In this document: positions 1 through 6,382 of the stretch, one piece after another
How the letters are laid out: each line of letters opens with the position of its first letter
How positions within the stretch are numbered: the first letter of the stretch is position 1
Assembly: GCA_027063105.1 (NCBI GenBank)
Contig: JAMOSL010000039.1
Span: 1 to 15,255, forward strand
DNA: 15,255 bases
Source: Campylobacteraceae bacterium
GTDB taxonomy: Bacteria; Campylobacterota; Campylobacteria; Campylobacterales; Sulfurovaceae
Reading direction: 5' to 3'
Program-made: the position numbers and the translations under genes
Notes under the pieces: model-generated
Told to the model about the DNA's origin: nothing
The model's input: the letters and a program-made list of their open reading frames with translations, nothing else
The model's database searches: none

Positions 1-605
1 CGATTGACCCAGGAGTGAGAACATTTGCAACTTGTTATAGTGATAGTGAGGTTATTATTGCTGGAGATAATTTTTCCAAAGAGGTACTTTTCCCACTAAT
101 GAAGAGGATTGATAGACTTCTTGGAAAGAGAAAACTTATTGAAAATACTAAGAGAGATGAAGAGCAATGGTATCAAGATAAGATTAGCGGAATTGACAAA
201 AAGATAGATAGGTTGAAGTCCAAGAAAGATGATTTGCTTCTGGATTTGCATAACCGATTAGCCTATGAATTAGTTCAAAATTATGATGTGATTTTTCTTC
301 CAACCTTTGAGACTCAGAAGATGTCAAGGAAGCAAGGACGAAGAATTAGACGAAGAACAGCAAGAGAGATGCTCTCTCTTGGTCACTATGAGTTTAAGCT
401 TAGAGTTAAGTGGTATGCTAAAAAATATGGTAAGCATATCGTTGATTGCAATGAGAGCTATACCTCTAAGACTCGTTCATGGGACGGAGTGATTGATGAT
501 AAGCTTGGTGGTAAAAAATCTATTACTGATGGTAAGATTATTGTGGATAGAGATATAAATGGAGCAAGAGGAATTTTGCTAAAACAACTAAATAAGGTAG
601 CTTGA
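1..605 (+). CDS. tnpB: TnpB-type RNA-guided nuclease, IS200/IS605-IS607 group (5' end outside window)
   Basis: This is the C-terminal two thirds of a transposon-encoded TnpB nuclease. The frame is open from the left edge: bases 3-14 encode IDPG directly before the first possible in-window start (GTG at 15), so the gene begins upstream. The RuvC-like catalytic residues are visible: Asp in IDPGVRTFAT (bases 6-8), Glu in LPTFETQKM (309-311) and Asp in DRDINGARGI (546-554). A basic coiled segment (about bases 100-240) lies between the first two. The C-terminal zinc ribbon normally found between the Glu and the last Asp is degenerate: the usual CxxCG pairs are replaced by segments such as TSKTRSWDG and LGGKK, leaving one Cys. 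This resembles zinc-less TnpB relatives and need not mean inactivation. No tnpA or serine recombinase is visible in the window. The family is clear; activity is unknown. Confidence 0.88.
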   Translation, partial: IDPGVRTFATCYSDSEVIIAGDNFSKEVLFPLMKRIDRLLGKRKLIENTKRDEEQWYQDKISGIDKKIDRLKSKKDDLLLDLHNRLAYELVQNYDVIFLPTFETQKMSRKQGRRIRRRTAREMLSLGHYEFKLRVKWYAKKYGKHIVDCNESYTSKTRSWDGVIDDKLGGKKSITDGKIIVDRDINGARGILLKQLNKVA

Positions 606-651
606 ACCTTATACATGACCTCATTCTTGCGAATGTGGCGTATTTAATCAA
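606..651 (+). mobile_element. Right end of the TnpB element, with putative 3' omegaRNA hairpin
   Basis: In TnpB elements the guide RNA scaffold is encoded at the 3' end of tnpB and runs to the right end of the element. Here a 5-bp stem with a 4-base loop, CATTC-TTGC-GAATG, lies at 622-635, about 17 bases after the tnpB stop. The sequence TTTAATCAAG follows. TCAA at 648-651 resembles the right-end cleavage sequence known from IS608-type elements, and DUF455 coding sequence starts immediately after it. The boundary is inferred from where homology to the flanking gene resumes and could be off by several bases. Confidence 0.45.
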
Positions 652-1019
652 GAGCTCATAATATTGTTGATAGAATGGCTATTATTCCTAGATATTATGA
701 AGCTAGTGGATTAGATGTTAATCCTCAAATTATTAAGAAATTAGAAAATAGACATAAAAATCCAAAAATTAAGAGATTAATGGATATGCTAAAAATCATA
801 TATGACGAAGAGATAATCCATGTTCAAAAAGGTGATAAATGGTTTAAATATTTATGTGATAAAGATGGTTTAGATACTGAAGAAAAATATATAGAAATAT
901 TAATTAATTATAAACTTATTAAAAAGCATCGACCACACATAAATATAAACGCAAGGAAAGAAGCTGGGTTTTCTTGTGAAGAATTATTAAAACTTGGTGC
1001 AAAAGAGTGTAAAGATTAA
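652..1019 (+). pseudogene. DUF455 ferritin-like protein, C-terminal fragment split by the TnpB element
   Basis: The frame is open from 648 to the stop at 1017-1019 and an ATG occurs at 675 (114 aa from there), but no Shine-Dalgarno sequence precedes it. The protein matches the C-terminal half of the DUF455 (COG2833) ferritin-like family: RMAIIPRYYEASGLDVNP, then the metal-ligand helix DEEIIHVQKGDKWFKYLC, then INARKEAGFSCEELL near the end. Family members are about 250-280 aa, so the N-terminal half is missing. Homology continues upstream of the ATG (AHNIVDR, from about 654), directly against the TnpB element end, so I read this as a gene interrupted by insertion, with the 5' half left of the window. 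DUF455 proteins have no firmly established function; the fold suggests a di-iron carboxylate site. A shortened product from ATG 675 cannot be excluded. Confidence 0.72.
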
Positions 1020-1060
1020 ATAATATATAAAATTCTTAATCTAAATTTATAAAAGAATAG

Positions 1061-1066
1061 TATAAT
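1061..1066 (+). promoter_or_regulatory. Putative sigma70 -10 box for the aminotransferase gene
   Basis: A perfect TATAAT lies in an AT-rich 77-base gap between the DUF455 fragment and the next gene. The gene's ribosome binding site (AAGAGAGA, 1083-1090) is 6 bases before the ATG at 1097. No convincing -35 box is seen, as is common in Campylobacterota promoters. The DegT-lpxK-argB run could start here. Confidence 0.5.
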
Positions 1067-1096
1067 AACTAAAAATATATATAAGAGAGAATAAAA

Positions 1097-2236
1097 ATGA
1101 AAGATATAATTCCATTTTATCGACATAAAATTGATGAAAAACATAAAGATTATATAGAAGAACTTCTATCATTAGAGGGTAAATCAAAAGTTGAAAAATT
1201 AGAGAAGGATTTTAGTTCTTTTATAGGTGCTAAATATGCACTAGCTGTAACTAACAGTACTGCAGCACTTCACTTAGCTATGTGTGCTTTAGATTTAAAG
1301 AGGGGAGATAAGGTCATATGTAGTGTAAATAGCTTTCCTGATTTACCAGAAGTTGTAAGGCATTTTGATGCTGAACCAATTTTTGTTGATTGTATTGATC
1401 ATGATTATCTAATTGATTTAGATAAATTAGAAAAGACACTAATTAAAAGTAAAAATAAGAAGCTTAGAGCTGTAATTATTAATCATATGGCTGGTAAAGT
1501 TTGTGATTTAGATAGATTATATGAGATGGCAGAAAAGTATAAAGTAAAAGTTATAGAAGATGCTAGTGATGCTATGGGAAGTAAATATAAAGGTAACCTT
1601 ATTGGTAGTACTGGAGCTGATATGACAACTTACAGCTTCTCTCCACATCTACATAAAGGTATTGTTGATGGTGGTATACTAGTTACAGATGATGAAGGAC
1701 TATATAGAAGAGCAAAACTTTTTAGAACTCATGGTATTAGAGCAGAAGAAGATGGTATATCTTTTGATAGTGTAGATTATCTATACAATGTTATAAATAT
1801 TGGTTGGCAATATAATATGAGCGAGATTAACGCTAGTATCTGTTTGGCAGAATTTGAAAACCTTGATGATGCTCTTGAAAGAAAGAAAGAGATAACTAAT
1901 ATATATCTTAAAGAGTTAAGTAATATAAAACATATTTCTTTGCCAACTGTTCAAAAAGAGAACTCATTAGGTTACTTCATTATAGAAGTTGATACTAATA
2001 GAGATTCTTTTGCTAGAGAGCTTAGAAAAGAGGGTGTAATGGTGGGATTAAATTATATTCCTTTACATTTTATGGATTACTATAAAAATAAATATTCAAT
2101 AAGAGTTTTTGATTTTCCTAGAGCTTTAGGAATTTATCAAAGAGTTATGTCTCTTCCTATGTATCACAGTTTAACAGATGATGAAGCTATGAAAGTTTGT
2201 GATATTATAAAGAAAGTGGCAGAGGAACATATTTAA
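1097..2236 (+). CDS. DegT/DnrJ/EryC1/StrS-family PLP aminotransferase homologue (atypical active site)
   Basis: This full-length (379 aa) fold-type I protein of the sugar-nucleotide aminotransferase family shows the family landmarks in order: TNSTAALHLA (cofactor phosphate region, about residues 52-61), IINHMAGKVCDLD, the cofactor-binding Asp in VIEDASDA (Asp155), RTHGI, and a C-terminal LPMYHSLTDDEA segment. The catalytic segment is odd. The family normally reads SF-x3-K with GG seven residues after the Lys (SFHxxKxxxxxEGG). Here it is SFSPHLHKGIVDGG: the expected Lys position (185) is Leu, and the only Lys (187) is two residues later. The Gln usually following the EDA motif is Asp158. Such enzymes make amino or deoxy sugars for surface glycans. 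Its position before lpxK suggests a lipopolysaccharide or lipid A role, but the substrate is unknown. ColD-like dehydratases, which have His in place of Lys, show that this site can be remodelled. Confidence 0.85.
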   Translation: MKDIIPFYRHKIDEKHKDYIEELLSLEGKSKVEKLEKDFSSFIGAKYALAVTNSTAALHLAMCALDLKRGDKVICSVNSFPDLPEVVRHFDAEPIFVDCIDHDYLIDLDKLEKTLIKSKNKKLRAVIINHMAGKVCDLDRLYEMAEKYKVKVIEDASDAMGSKYKGNLIGSTGADMTTYSFSPHLHKGIVDGGILVTDDEGLYRRAKLFRTHGIRAEEDGISFDSVDYLYNVINIGWQYNMSEINASICLAEFENLDDALERKKEITNIYLKELSNIKHISLPTVQKENSLGYFIIEVDTNRDSFARELRKEGVMVGLNYIPLHFMDYYKNKYSIRVFDFPRALGIYQRVMSLPMYHSLTDDEAMKVCDIIKKVAEEHI

Positions 2237-2250
2237 GAGAGGGTAAAATT

Positions 2251-3162
2251 ATAAATTCTTTTTTTGAAGGGCTTTTTTTTGCCCCAAAGTTTTATCATTA
2301 TCTATTTATGCCTATACTTTTTCCTATATCTATAATATATGGGCTAATAATGCGATTAAGAAGACTTATCATAAAGTCTGAAGAATTTGATATACCTATT
2401 ATTAGTATAGGAAATCTTTTAGTTGGAGGTAGTGGTAAAACTCCATTTGTAATTGCATTAGCATCACGATATGAAGAATCAACAATCATATCAAGAGGAT
2501 ACGGAAGATTAAGTCGTGGACTTATCGAAGTTAGTCGTGACGGTGAAATATTATGTGATGTAGAAACGAGTGGTGATGAGGCTATGCTAATGGCTAAATT
2601 ACTTCCAAATTGTAGTGTAATTGTTAGTGAAGATAGAAAAGATGCTGTAAGAAAAGCTGTAAATGATGGAGCTAAGCTTATTATTTTAGATGATGGATTT
2701 AATCGTGTAGACATTCGTAAATTTGAAATAATTTTAGAGCCTAGTAAAATTATTAATTCATTTGTATTCCCTGCTGGACCTATGCGAGAGTTCTCATTTA
2801 CAAAAAAATATGCTGATGTTGTATTAAAAGAAGATAGAGATTTTACTAGAATAGTTAGCTTCTCTAATCTGAAAGATAAAATGCTTTTAGTTATGGCTAT
2901 ATCTAACCCAAAAAGATTAATTCCATATCTCCCCAAAAATGGAATTATTGCTAAAAAAATATTACCTGATCACGCATATTTTGATGAAGAAGTAATTTTA
3001 ACTTTATTAAGAGATTCTGGTGCTGATTCTCTACTTGTAACCCAGAAGGATGTTGTAAAAATAGAAAAATTCATGTTGCCTCTCTCTATAATGCACTTAA
3101 GGATAGAGATAAAAAAACCTATTCTAAAAGAGATAGATGAATATATAAACCTTTATTATTAG
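2251..3162 (+). CDS. lpxK: Tetraacyldisaccharide 4'-kinase (lipid A biosynthesis)
   Basis: LpxK phosphorylates the 4' position of the tetraacyl disaccharide precursor of lipid A at the inner face of the inner membrane. Seen here are an N-terminal hydrophobic segment (LFPISIIYGLI), the P-loop in IGNLLVGGSGKTPF (Lys63), SRGYGRLSRG, and LDDGFNRVDIRKFEI containing Asp147-Asp148. The first ATG in frame is at 2308, but the family's N-terminal block (FFEGLFFAPKFYHYL) is encoded in the same frame upstream of it. A strong ribosome binding site GAGAGGG (2237-2243) lies 7 bases before ATA at 2251 and 4 before ATT at 2248. No ATG, GTG or TTG exists in this frame between the site and 2308, so I place the start at ATA 2251, giving 303 aa, close to family size. 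The conservative alternative is 2308 (284 aa). The gene follows the aminotransferase by about 15 bases, and argB follows closely. Confidence 0.9.
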   Translation: MNSFFEGLFFAPKFYHYLFMPILFPISIIYGLIMRLRRLIIKSEEFDIPIISIGNLLVGGSGKTPFVIALASRYEESTIISRGYGRLSRGLIEVSRDGEILCDVETSGDEAMLMAKLLPNCSVIVSEDRKDAVRKAVNDGAKLIILDDGFNRVDIRKFEIILEPSKIINSFVFPAGPMREFSFTKKYADVVLKEDRDFTRIVSFSNLKDKMLLVMAISNPKRLIPYLPKNGIIAKKILPDHAYFDEEVILTLLRDSGADSLLVTQKDVVKIEKFMLPLSIMHLRIEIKKPILKEIDEYINLYY

Positions 3163-3174
3163 GAAGTAAAAGAT

Positions 3175-4026
3175 ATGAAACAAAAAATAGAAGTAGTAAG
3201 AACTCTACTAGATGCTTTACCATTTATAAAAAAATTTAATAATGAAAAAATTGTTATAAAATATGGTGGTTCTGCTCAAACTAGTAGTGATTTAAAAGAA
3301 CAGTTTGCAGAAGATATAGTTCTCTTGCATATTGTAGGAATAAAACCTATTGTGGTTCATGGTGGTGGAACTAGTATTACAAAACTATTGGCAGATTTAG
3401 GAATTAATACTCAATTTGTTGATGGTCAAAGAGTTACTACAAAAGAGGTTATGCGTATAGCTGAAATGGTACTTAGTGGAGAGATAAATAAAGAGATTGT
3501 ATCTTTGCTAAATAATCATGGAGGAAAAGCAATAGGAATATCAGGAAAAGATGCAAACTTTTTAGAAGCAAGAGCAAAAGATTTTAATAATTTTGGATAT
3601 ACAGGAATAATAGAAACAGTAAATACAGCTATAGTAGATAATATTATAGATGATGGATTTGTGCCTGTTATTGCTCCTATAGCTTCAAGTAGTACAATTG
3701 GTCATCCTGGATTTAATATTAATGCAGATTTAGCAGCAAGTCAAATTGCAATAGCGATGAGAGCTAGAAAAGTTTTATTCTTAACTGATACAAAAGGTGT
3801 TTTAAATAAAGATATGGAACTTTTTACAAATCTTAGTATAGAACAGACACAAGCTTTAAAAGAAGATGGAACAATCAATGGTGGAATGGTTCCTAAAGTA
3901 GATGCTTGTATTGAGGCACTTAGAGGAGGAGTTAAAAAAGCTCACATTATAGATGGACGAGTTGAACATTCATTATTATTAGAAATTCTAACAAGTAGTG
4001 GTATTGGAACTTGTATAGAACTTTAG
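3175..4026 (+). CDS. argB: Acetylglutamate kinase
   Basis: This cytoplasmic amino-acid-kinase-family enzyme phosphorylates N-acetyl-L-glutamate with ATP, the second step of arginine biosynthesis. At 283 aa it has the usual length. Motifs in order: the N-terminal nucleotide-binding loop KYGGSAQTS, the substrate glycine loop HGGGTSI, then DGQRVTT, GISGKDANF, GHPGFNINADLAASQIA (acetylglutamate contact region), LFLTDTKGV, and the ATP-binding GGMVPKVDA. The GGSAQTS variant of the first loop (GGNAM in many other bacteria) is the form I associate with Campylobacterota. The ribosome binding site AGGAAG (3161-3166) overlaps the lpxK stop codon and lies 8 bases before the ATG, so it is probably cotranscribed with lpxK. 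Its last 39 bases overlap the end of the opposing cca gene. Confidence 0.96.
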   Translation: MKQKIEVVRTLLDALPFIKKFNNEKIVIKYGGSAQTSSDLKEQFAEDIVLLHIVGIKPIVVHGGGTSITKLLADLGINTQFVDGQRVTTKEVMRIAEMVLSGEINKEIVSLLNNHGGKAIGISGKDANFLEARAKDFNNFGYTGIIETVNTAIVDNIIDDGFVPVIAPIASSSTIGHPGFNINADLAASQIAIAMRARKVLFLTDTKGVLNKDMELFTNLSIEQTQALKEDGTINGGMVPKVDACIEALRGGVKKAHIIDGRVEHSLLLEILTSSGIGTCIEL

Positions 4027-5205
4027 ATATCTAATAGCCTCATCTTTTGTAATTATATCTTTCTCCAATTGAGTTTGATATAATTTATCTAATATATCTT
4101 TAAATTTAGGAGATGGAATTAATCCTAAATTTATAAGGTCTTGTCCTTGAATTAATGGTTTTATAGGTCTATTTTCTACATTTAATATTTTCGCATTCTC
4201 TAATAGCCACTCTCCAACTTTATAATTATTTTCATCCACTTTTATTAAGGTAACTAATTCACTAATATTTATTTTTGTAGCTAATTTTTTAATATCTGCA
4301 TTAGTATATAGATGATGAGGTTTTGTATAATAACTTAAAAGATTTAATATAGATAATATTAAATTGTGGTTATTAGTGAACCTATAAAGTAACTCTTTAG
4401 TCTTTGTTTCACCTAGTCCTATACAGAGAGTAGCTAAAGAAAGTTTTATATTTAGTTCTATATTTTTTGTTTTTAATTTCAAAAACTTATCTATATATTT
4501 TACATTAAAAGAGTTTTCTATTTCTAATATATTCATAAGATGAAATCCGATAGATGGTCTTTTTGACTTTAGAAGTAGTTTAATTAACTCTTGATATATT
4601 CTCTCTTTTGGTAATTCAGTTAATAATTTATCTTTAACCATTTTTTTACATAGAATTTTAGTCTCTTCAGATAATGAGTATTCAAATCTAGCAGAAAACT
4701 GTATAGCTCTATATATTCTTAATGGATCTTCAATAAATGTTTTACTATCAACAACTCTTAATAATCTATTTTTAATATCATATTGTCCATTAAAAGGATC
4801 TATAAATTCTTTAGTCTCAATATTATATCCCATTGCATTTATAGTAAAATCTCGTCGCCTACTAGCCTCTTTAAATTCTAAATTTCCATCACAAATTACA
4901 TCAAATCCACGATGTCCCTTAGATACTTTATTCTCTAATCTTGGAAATGAAAAATCATACTCTTTATTCTCAAAATTAAATTTCAGAACACCAAAACTTT
5001 TGCCAACAAGATTAACACTACCATACTCTTTTAATGTATTCTCTAAATCTTTAATTTTATCTAATCCATAAATTTCAATATCATAATCTTTAATAGAATT
5101 ATTTAAAAAATGATCTCTAACAGCACCTCCAACTATAATAGATTTTGTATTATAGTCAGTAGCTAATTTATTGGATATTTTATATAATATGGAAGGTATT
5201 ATCAA
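3988..5205 (-). CDS. cca: CCA tRNA nucleotidyltransferase / poly(A) polymerase family
   Basis: Class II nucleotidyltransferases add or repair the 3' CCA of tRNAs. The N-terminal catalytic head has GGAVRD followed by DYDIEIYG (metal-binding Asp pair), then RRRDFTINAMGYN and EDPLRIYRAIQFSARF (template and neck motifs). The helical C-terminus ends with GQDLINLGLIPSPKFKDIL and TKDEAIRYLKF, as in full-length CCA enzymes; 405 aa fits the family. The start is TTG (5205-5203), overlapping the TGA of the upstream SEC-C gene as TTGA, with no clear ribosome binding site of its own. I infer translational coupling. The 3' end runs 39 bases into argB on the opposite strand, so the last 12 residues (about FYTSSNTTTC) are antisense to the argB C-terminus. 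Whether the enzyme adds CCA or only A cannot be told from sequence alone. Confidence 0.94.
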   Translation of the reverse strand: MIIPSILYKISNKLATDYNTKSIIVGGAVRDHFLNNSIKDYDIEIYGLDKIKDLENTLKEYGSVNLVGKSFGVLKFNFENKEYDFSFPRLENKVSKGHRGFDVICDGNLEFKEASRRRDFTINAMGYNIETKEFIDPFNGQYDIKNRLLRVVDSKTFIEDPLRIYRAIQFSARFEYSLSEETKILCKKMVKDKLLTELPKERIYQELIKLLLKSKRPSIGFHLMNILEIENSFNVKYIDKFLKLKTKNIELNIKLSLATLCIGLGETKTKELLYRFTNNHNLILSILNLLSYYTKPHHLYTNADIKKLATKINISELVTLIKVDENNYKVGEWLLENAKILNVENRPIKPLIQGQDLINLGLIPSPKFKDILDKLYQTQLEKDIITKDEAIRYLKFYTSSNTTTC

Positions 5206-5867
5206 GAATTAATACAACACTTTTTATATTTTTTACCACTTCCACAAGGACAGAGGTCATTTCTTCCAATTTTAATATGTTTTACAGGCTGTTTAACAGG
5301 AGCTCTACCTTTAATAACTTTATCACTATCTTTCTCATGCATCTCATTAATAGCTTCTTTAATTAATTCATCACTTTCAATAATTATAACTTCTTCTTTC
5401 GCCTCTTCAGTAACAATTGCTTCAGGAATAATTATATCTTCTTTAACCTCTACAACTTTAGGCTCTTCAGTAATAACTGCTTCTGGAATAATCATATCTT
5501 CTTTAACTTTTCTATTCAAAGCTTTATGAAAATCCTGAATAGAGTTAATTTTATTTAGGCAATTTAACTCTTTGGCATAATCAACTATTGCATTTGCTAG
5601 ATAATCATCATCATAGTCTTTAACTAGTTTTGATACGGTATCAAAAGGCTCTTCTATCTCCAGTTTTGCTAATGTATATATAGCATGAATTGGTGCATAA
5701 GGATAATTTGAATTTTGGTTACTAAAATGTAATGTATCATTTACAATAATATCTAATAACTCTTGAGTATTTTCAGAGGTCAGACCAAGTTCTTTATAAT
5801 TTACATTATTTATTGAATCTTTTCCTAAGTTTAATAACTTCTCTATATTTGGATTTAATGGTTTCAT
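5202..5867 (-). CDS. SEC-C motif protein with duplicated acidic linker
   Basis: A 221-aa protein ending in a classical SEC-C zinc motif: RNDLCPCGSGKKYKKCC, with Cys ligands in CPCG...KKCC. The same motif forms the SecA C-terminus and the ends of many unrelated proteins, where it binds zinc and mediates protein or ribosome contacts. The N-terminal 120 residues are predicted helical (HAIYTLAKLEIEEPFDTVSKL is HEAT-like). An acidic linker at about 120-185 contains a tandem duplication of KEDMIIPEAVITEE / KEDIIIPEAIVTEE, encoded by a 60-base direct repeat. The start ATG at 5867 has an AAAGAGAGAAAAG leader. It is the first gene of a two-gene minus-strand unit with cca (4-base overlap). A weak -10 (TAGAAT, complement of 5888-5893) lies just upstream, close to a TnpB remnant. 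Specific function is not recognised. Confidence 0.8.
   Translation of the reverse strand: MKPLNPNIEKLLNLGKDSINNVNYKELGLTSENTQELLDIIVNDTLHFSNQNSNYPYAPIHAIYTLAKLEIEEPFDTVSKLVKDYDDDYLANAIVDYAKELNCLNKINSIQDFHKALNRKVKEDMIIPEAVITEEPKVVEVKEDIIIPEAIVTEEAKEEVIIIESDELIKEAINEMHEKDSDKVIKGRAPVKQPVKHIKIGRNDLCPCGSGKKYKKCCINS
5403..5510 (-). repeat. 60-base direct repeat in the SEC-C gene linker
   Basis: CTCTTCAGTAA recurs at 5403 and 5463 (plus-strand reading), and the following 40 or so bases match with only a few differences through TATCTTCTTTAAC. It encodes two copies of a (V)KED-x-IIPEA-x2-TEE segment in phase. The period is exactly 60 bases, so copy-number change would keep the frame. Confidence 0.8.
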
Positions 5868-5907
5868 CTTTTCTCTCTTTTTTTACTATTCTACCGTTCC
5901 ATAAAAC

Positions 5908-6054
5908 CTATTCAAACCTACTCATAATTAAGTATTCTTGATGTTTACTTCCTGATTCAACGATACTGGTTAAATTTAAAAAACTAGCTCCTAAATCCAT
6001 TGCCGTTATCTCCACAGGCGTTACTTTCCAATGAACTATTGGTAGTTTTTTACT
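5908..6054 (-). pseudogene. TnpB C-terminal tail remnant
   Basis: Read on the minus strand, a 48-codon open segment ends in a TAG (5910-5908). It encodes KVTPVEITAMDLG, then TSIVESGSKHQE and a C-terminal SRFE. The TPVE-x-A...ESGSK(H)Q pattern resembles the variable tails that follow the last RuvC motif in many OrfB/TnpB proteins of IS200/IS605 elements. An in-frame stop (complement of 6055-6057) cuts it off upstream, and no DRD-x-NA motif remains, so the rest of the gene is gone. It differs from the end of the TnpB gene at the left edge of the window. Recognition rests on a short, poorly conserved tail, so confidence is moderate. Confidence 0.45.
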
Positions 6055-6148
6055 TTAAATTAAAGCTTTTTTATAAAAAGTTATTTTATCTTGGTTTTCG
6101 ATATAAATAACACTAAGAATTATATCTTATAGAATTTATTCTTTACTT

Positions 6149-6186
6149 AAATAATCAATATTTTTTATAAAAAATATTGATTATTT
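6149..6186. repeat. 38-bp perfect palindrome
   Basis: Two 19-base arms (6149-6167 and 6168-6186) are exact reverse complements with no spacer; the arm reads AAATAATCAATATTTTTTA. It is almost entirely A+T. It lies about 200 bases past the 3' end of the winged-helix gene and could form a cruciform or a long RNA hairpin in either direction. It could be a bidirectional terminator, a transposon or replication structure, or a protein-binding site. No T-run follows the stem outside the arms, so a standard intrinsic terminator is not clear. Confidence 0.8.
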
Positions 6187-6266
6187 GAATATATATAGCT
6201 AAGATTAATTATATATTTTTAAACAGTTGTTAACCCTCTAATAGTTTATAATTAACAATATATCAT

Positions 6267-6363
6267 TATATGAGAGAAATTAAAAGATTGAAAGTGACTA
6301 ATCTTCTCACTTTAGGGTGAACTAGCTAATCCTAAAGGATTCTAATTTAGCTTCTCTAATATA
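6267..6363. repeat. Branched inverted-repeat cluster (possible three-way junction or IS end)
   Basis: An outer stem pairs 6267-6278 with 6352-6363 (one mismatch; core AGAGAA/TTCTCT). It encloses two hairpins: AAAGTGA/TCACTTT (6291-6297 with 6307-6313, perfect 7 bp) and AGCTAATCC...GGATT...TTAGCT (6324-6332 with 6337-6341 and 6347-6352). Loops contain CTTTAG/CTAAAG-type sequences like those in IS200/IS605 end hairpins. On the minus strand it would form the 3' untranslated part of the winged-helix gene transcript. Nature unproven. Confidence 0.5.
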
Positions 6364-6382
6364 TACTTTTTATTCTTTGGTA

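Larger units (their letters stand above)
5868..6382. other. 515-base intergenic region with transposon remnant and structured DNA
   Basis: No intact gene is seen on either strand. From left to right it holds the short SEC-C leader, a TnpB C-terminal remnant (5908-6054, minus), a 38-bp perfect palindrome (6149-6186), an inverted repeat TTGTTAA/TTAACAA (6227-6233 with 6252-6258) and a branched inverted-repeat cluster (6267-6363) ending next to the stop of the winged-helix gene. The whole stretch could be a decayed, internally deleted IS200/IS605-type element; this is inference. Confidence 0.6.

Noticed and set aside
2269..2284. Intrinsic terminator between the aminotransferase gene and lpxK (GGGC-T8-GCCC)
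   Set aside because: The stem is only 4 bp, the T-tract is in the loop, and the region encodes the conserved LpxK N-terminus in frame.
2298..2936. Long minus-strand open frame inside lpxK
   Set aside because: It is fully antisense to lpxK, which has clear motifs. The translation is low-complexity Ser/Ile/Leu-rich with no ribosome site.
6267..6363. Hammerhead ribozyme or purine riboswitch
   Set aside because: The three-way layout is similar, but the conserved cores (CUGAUGA...GAAA, or the purine junction bases) are absent.
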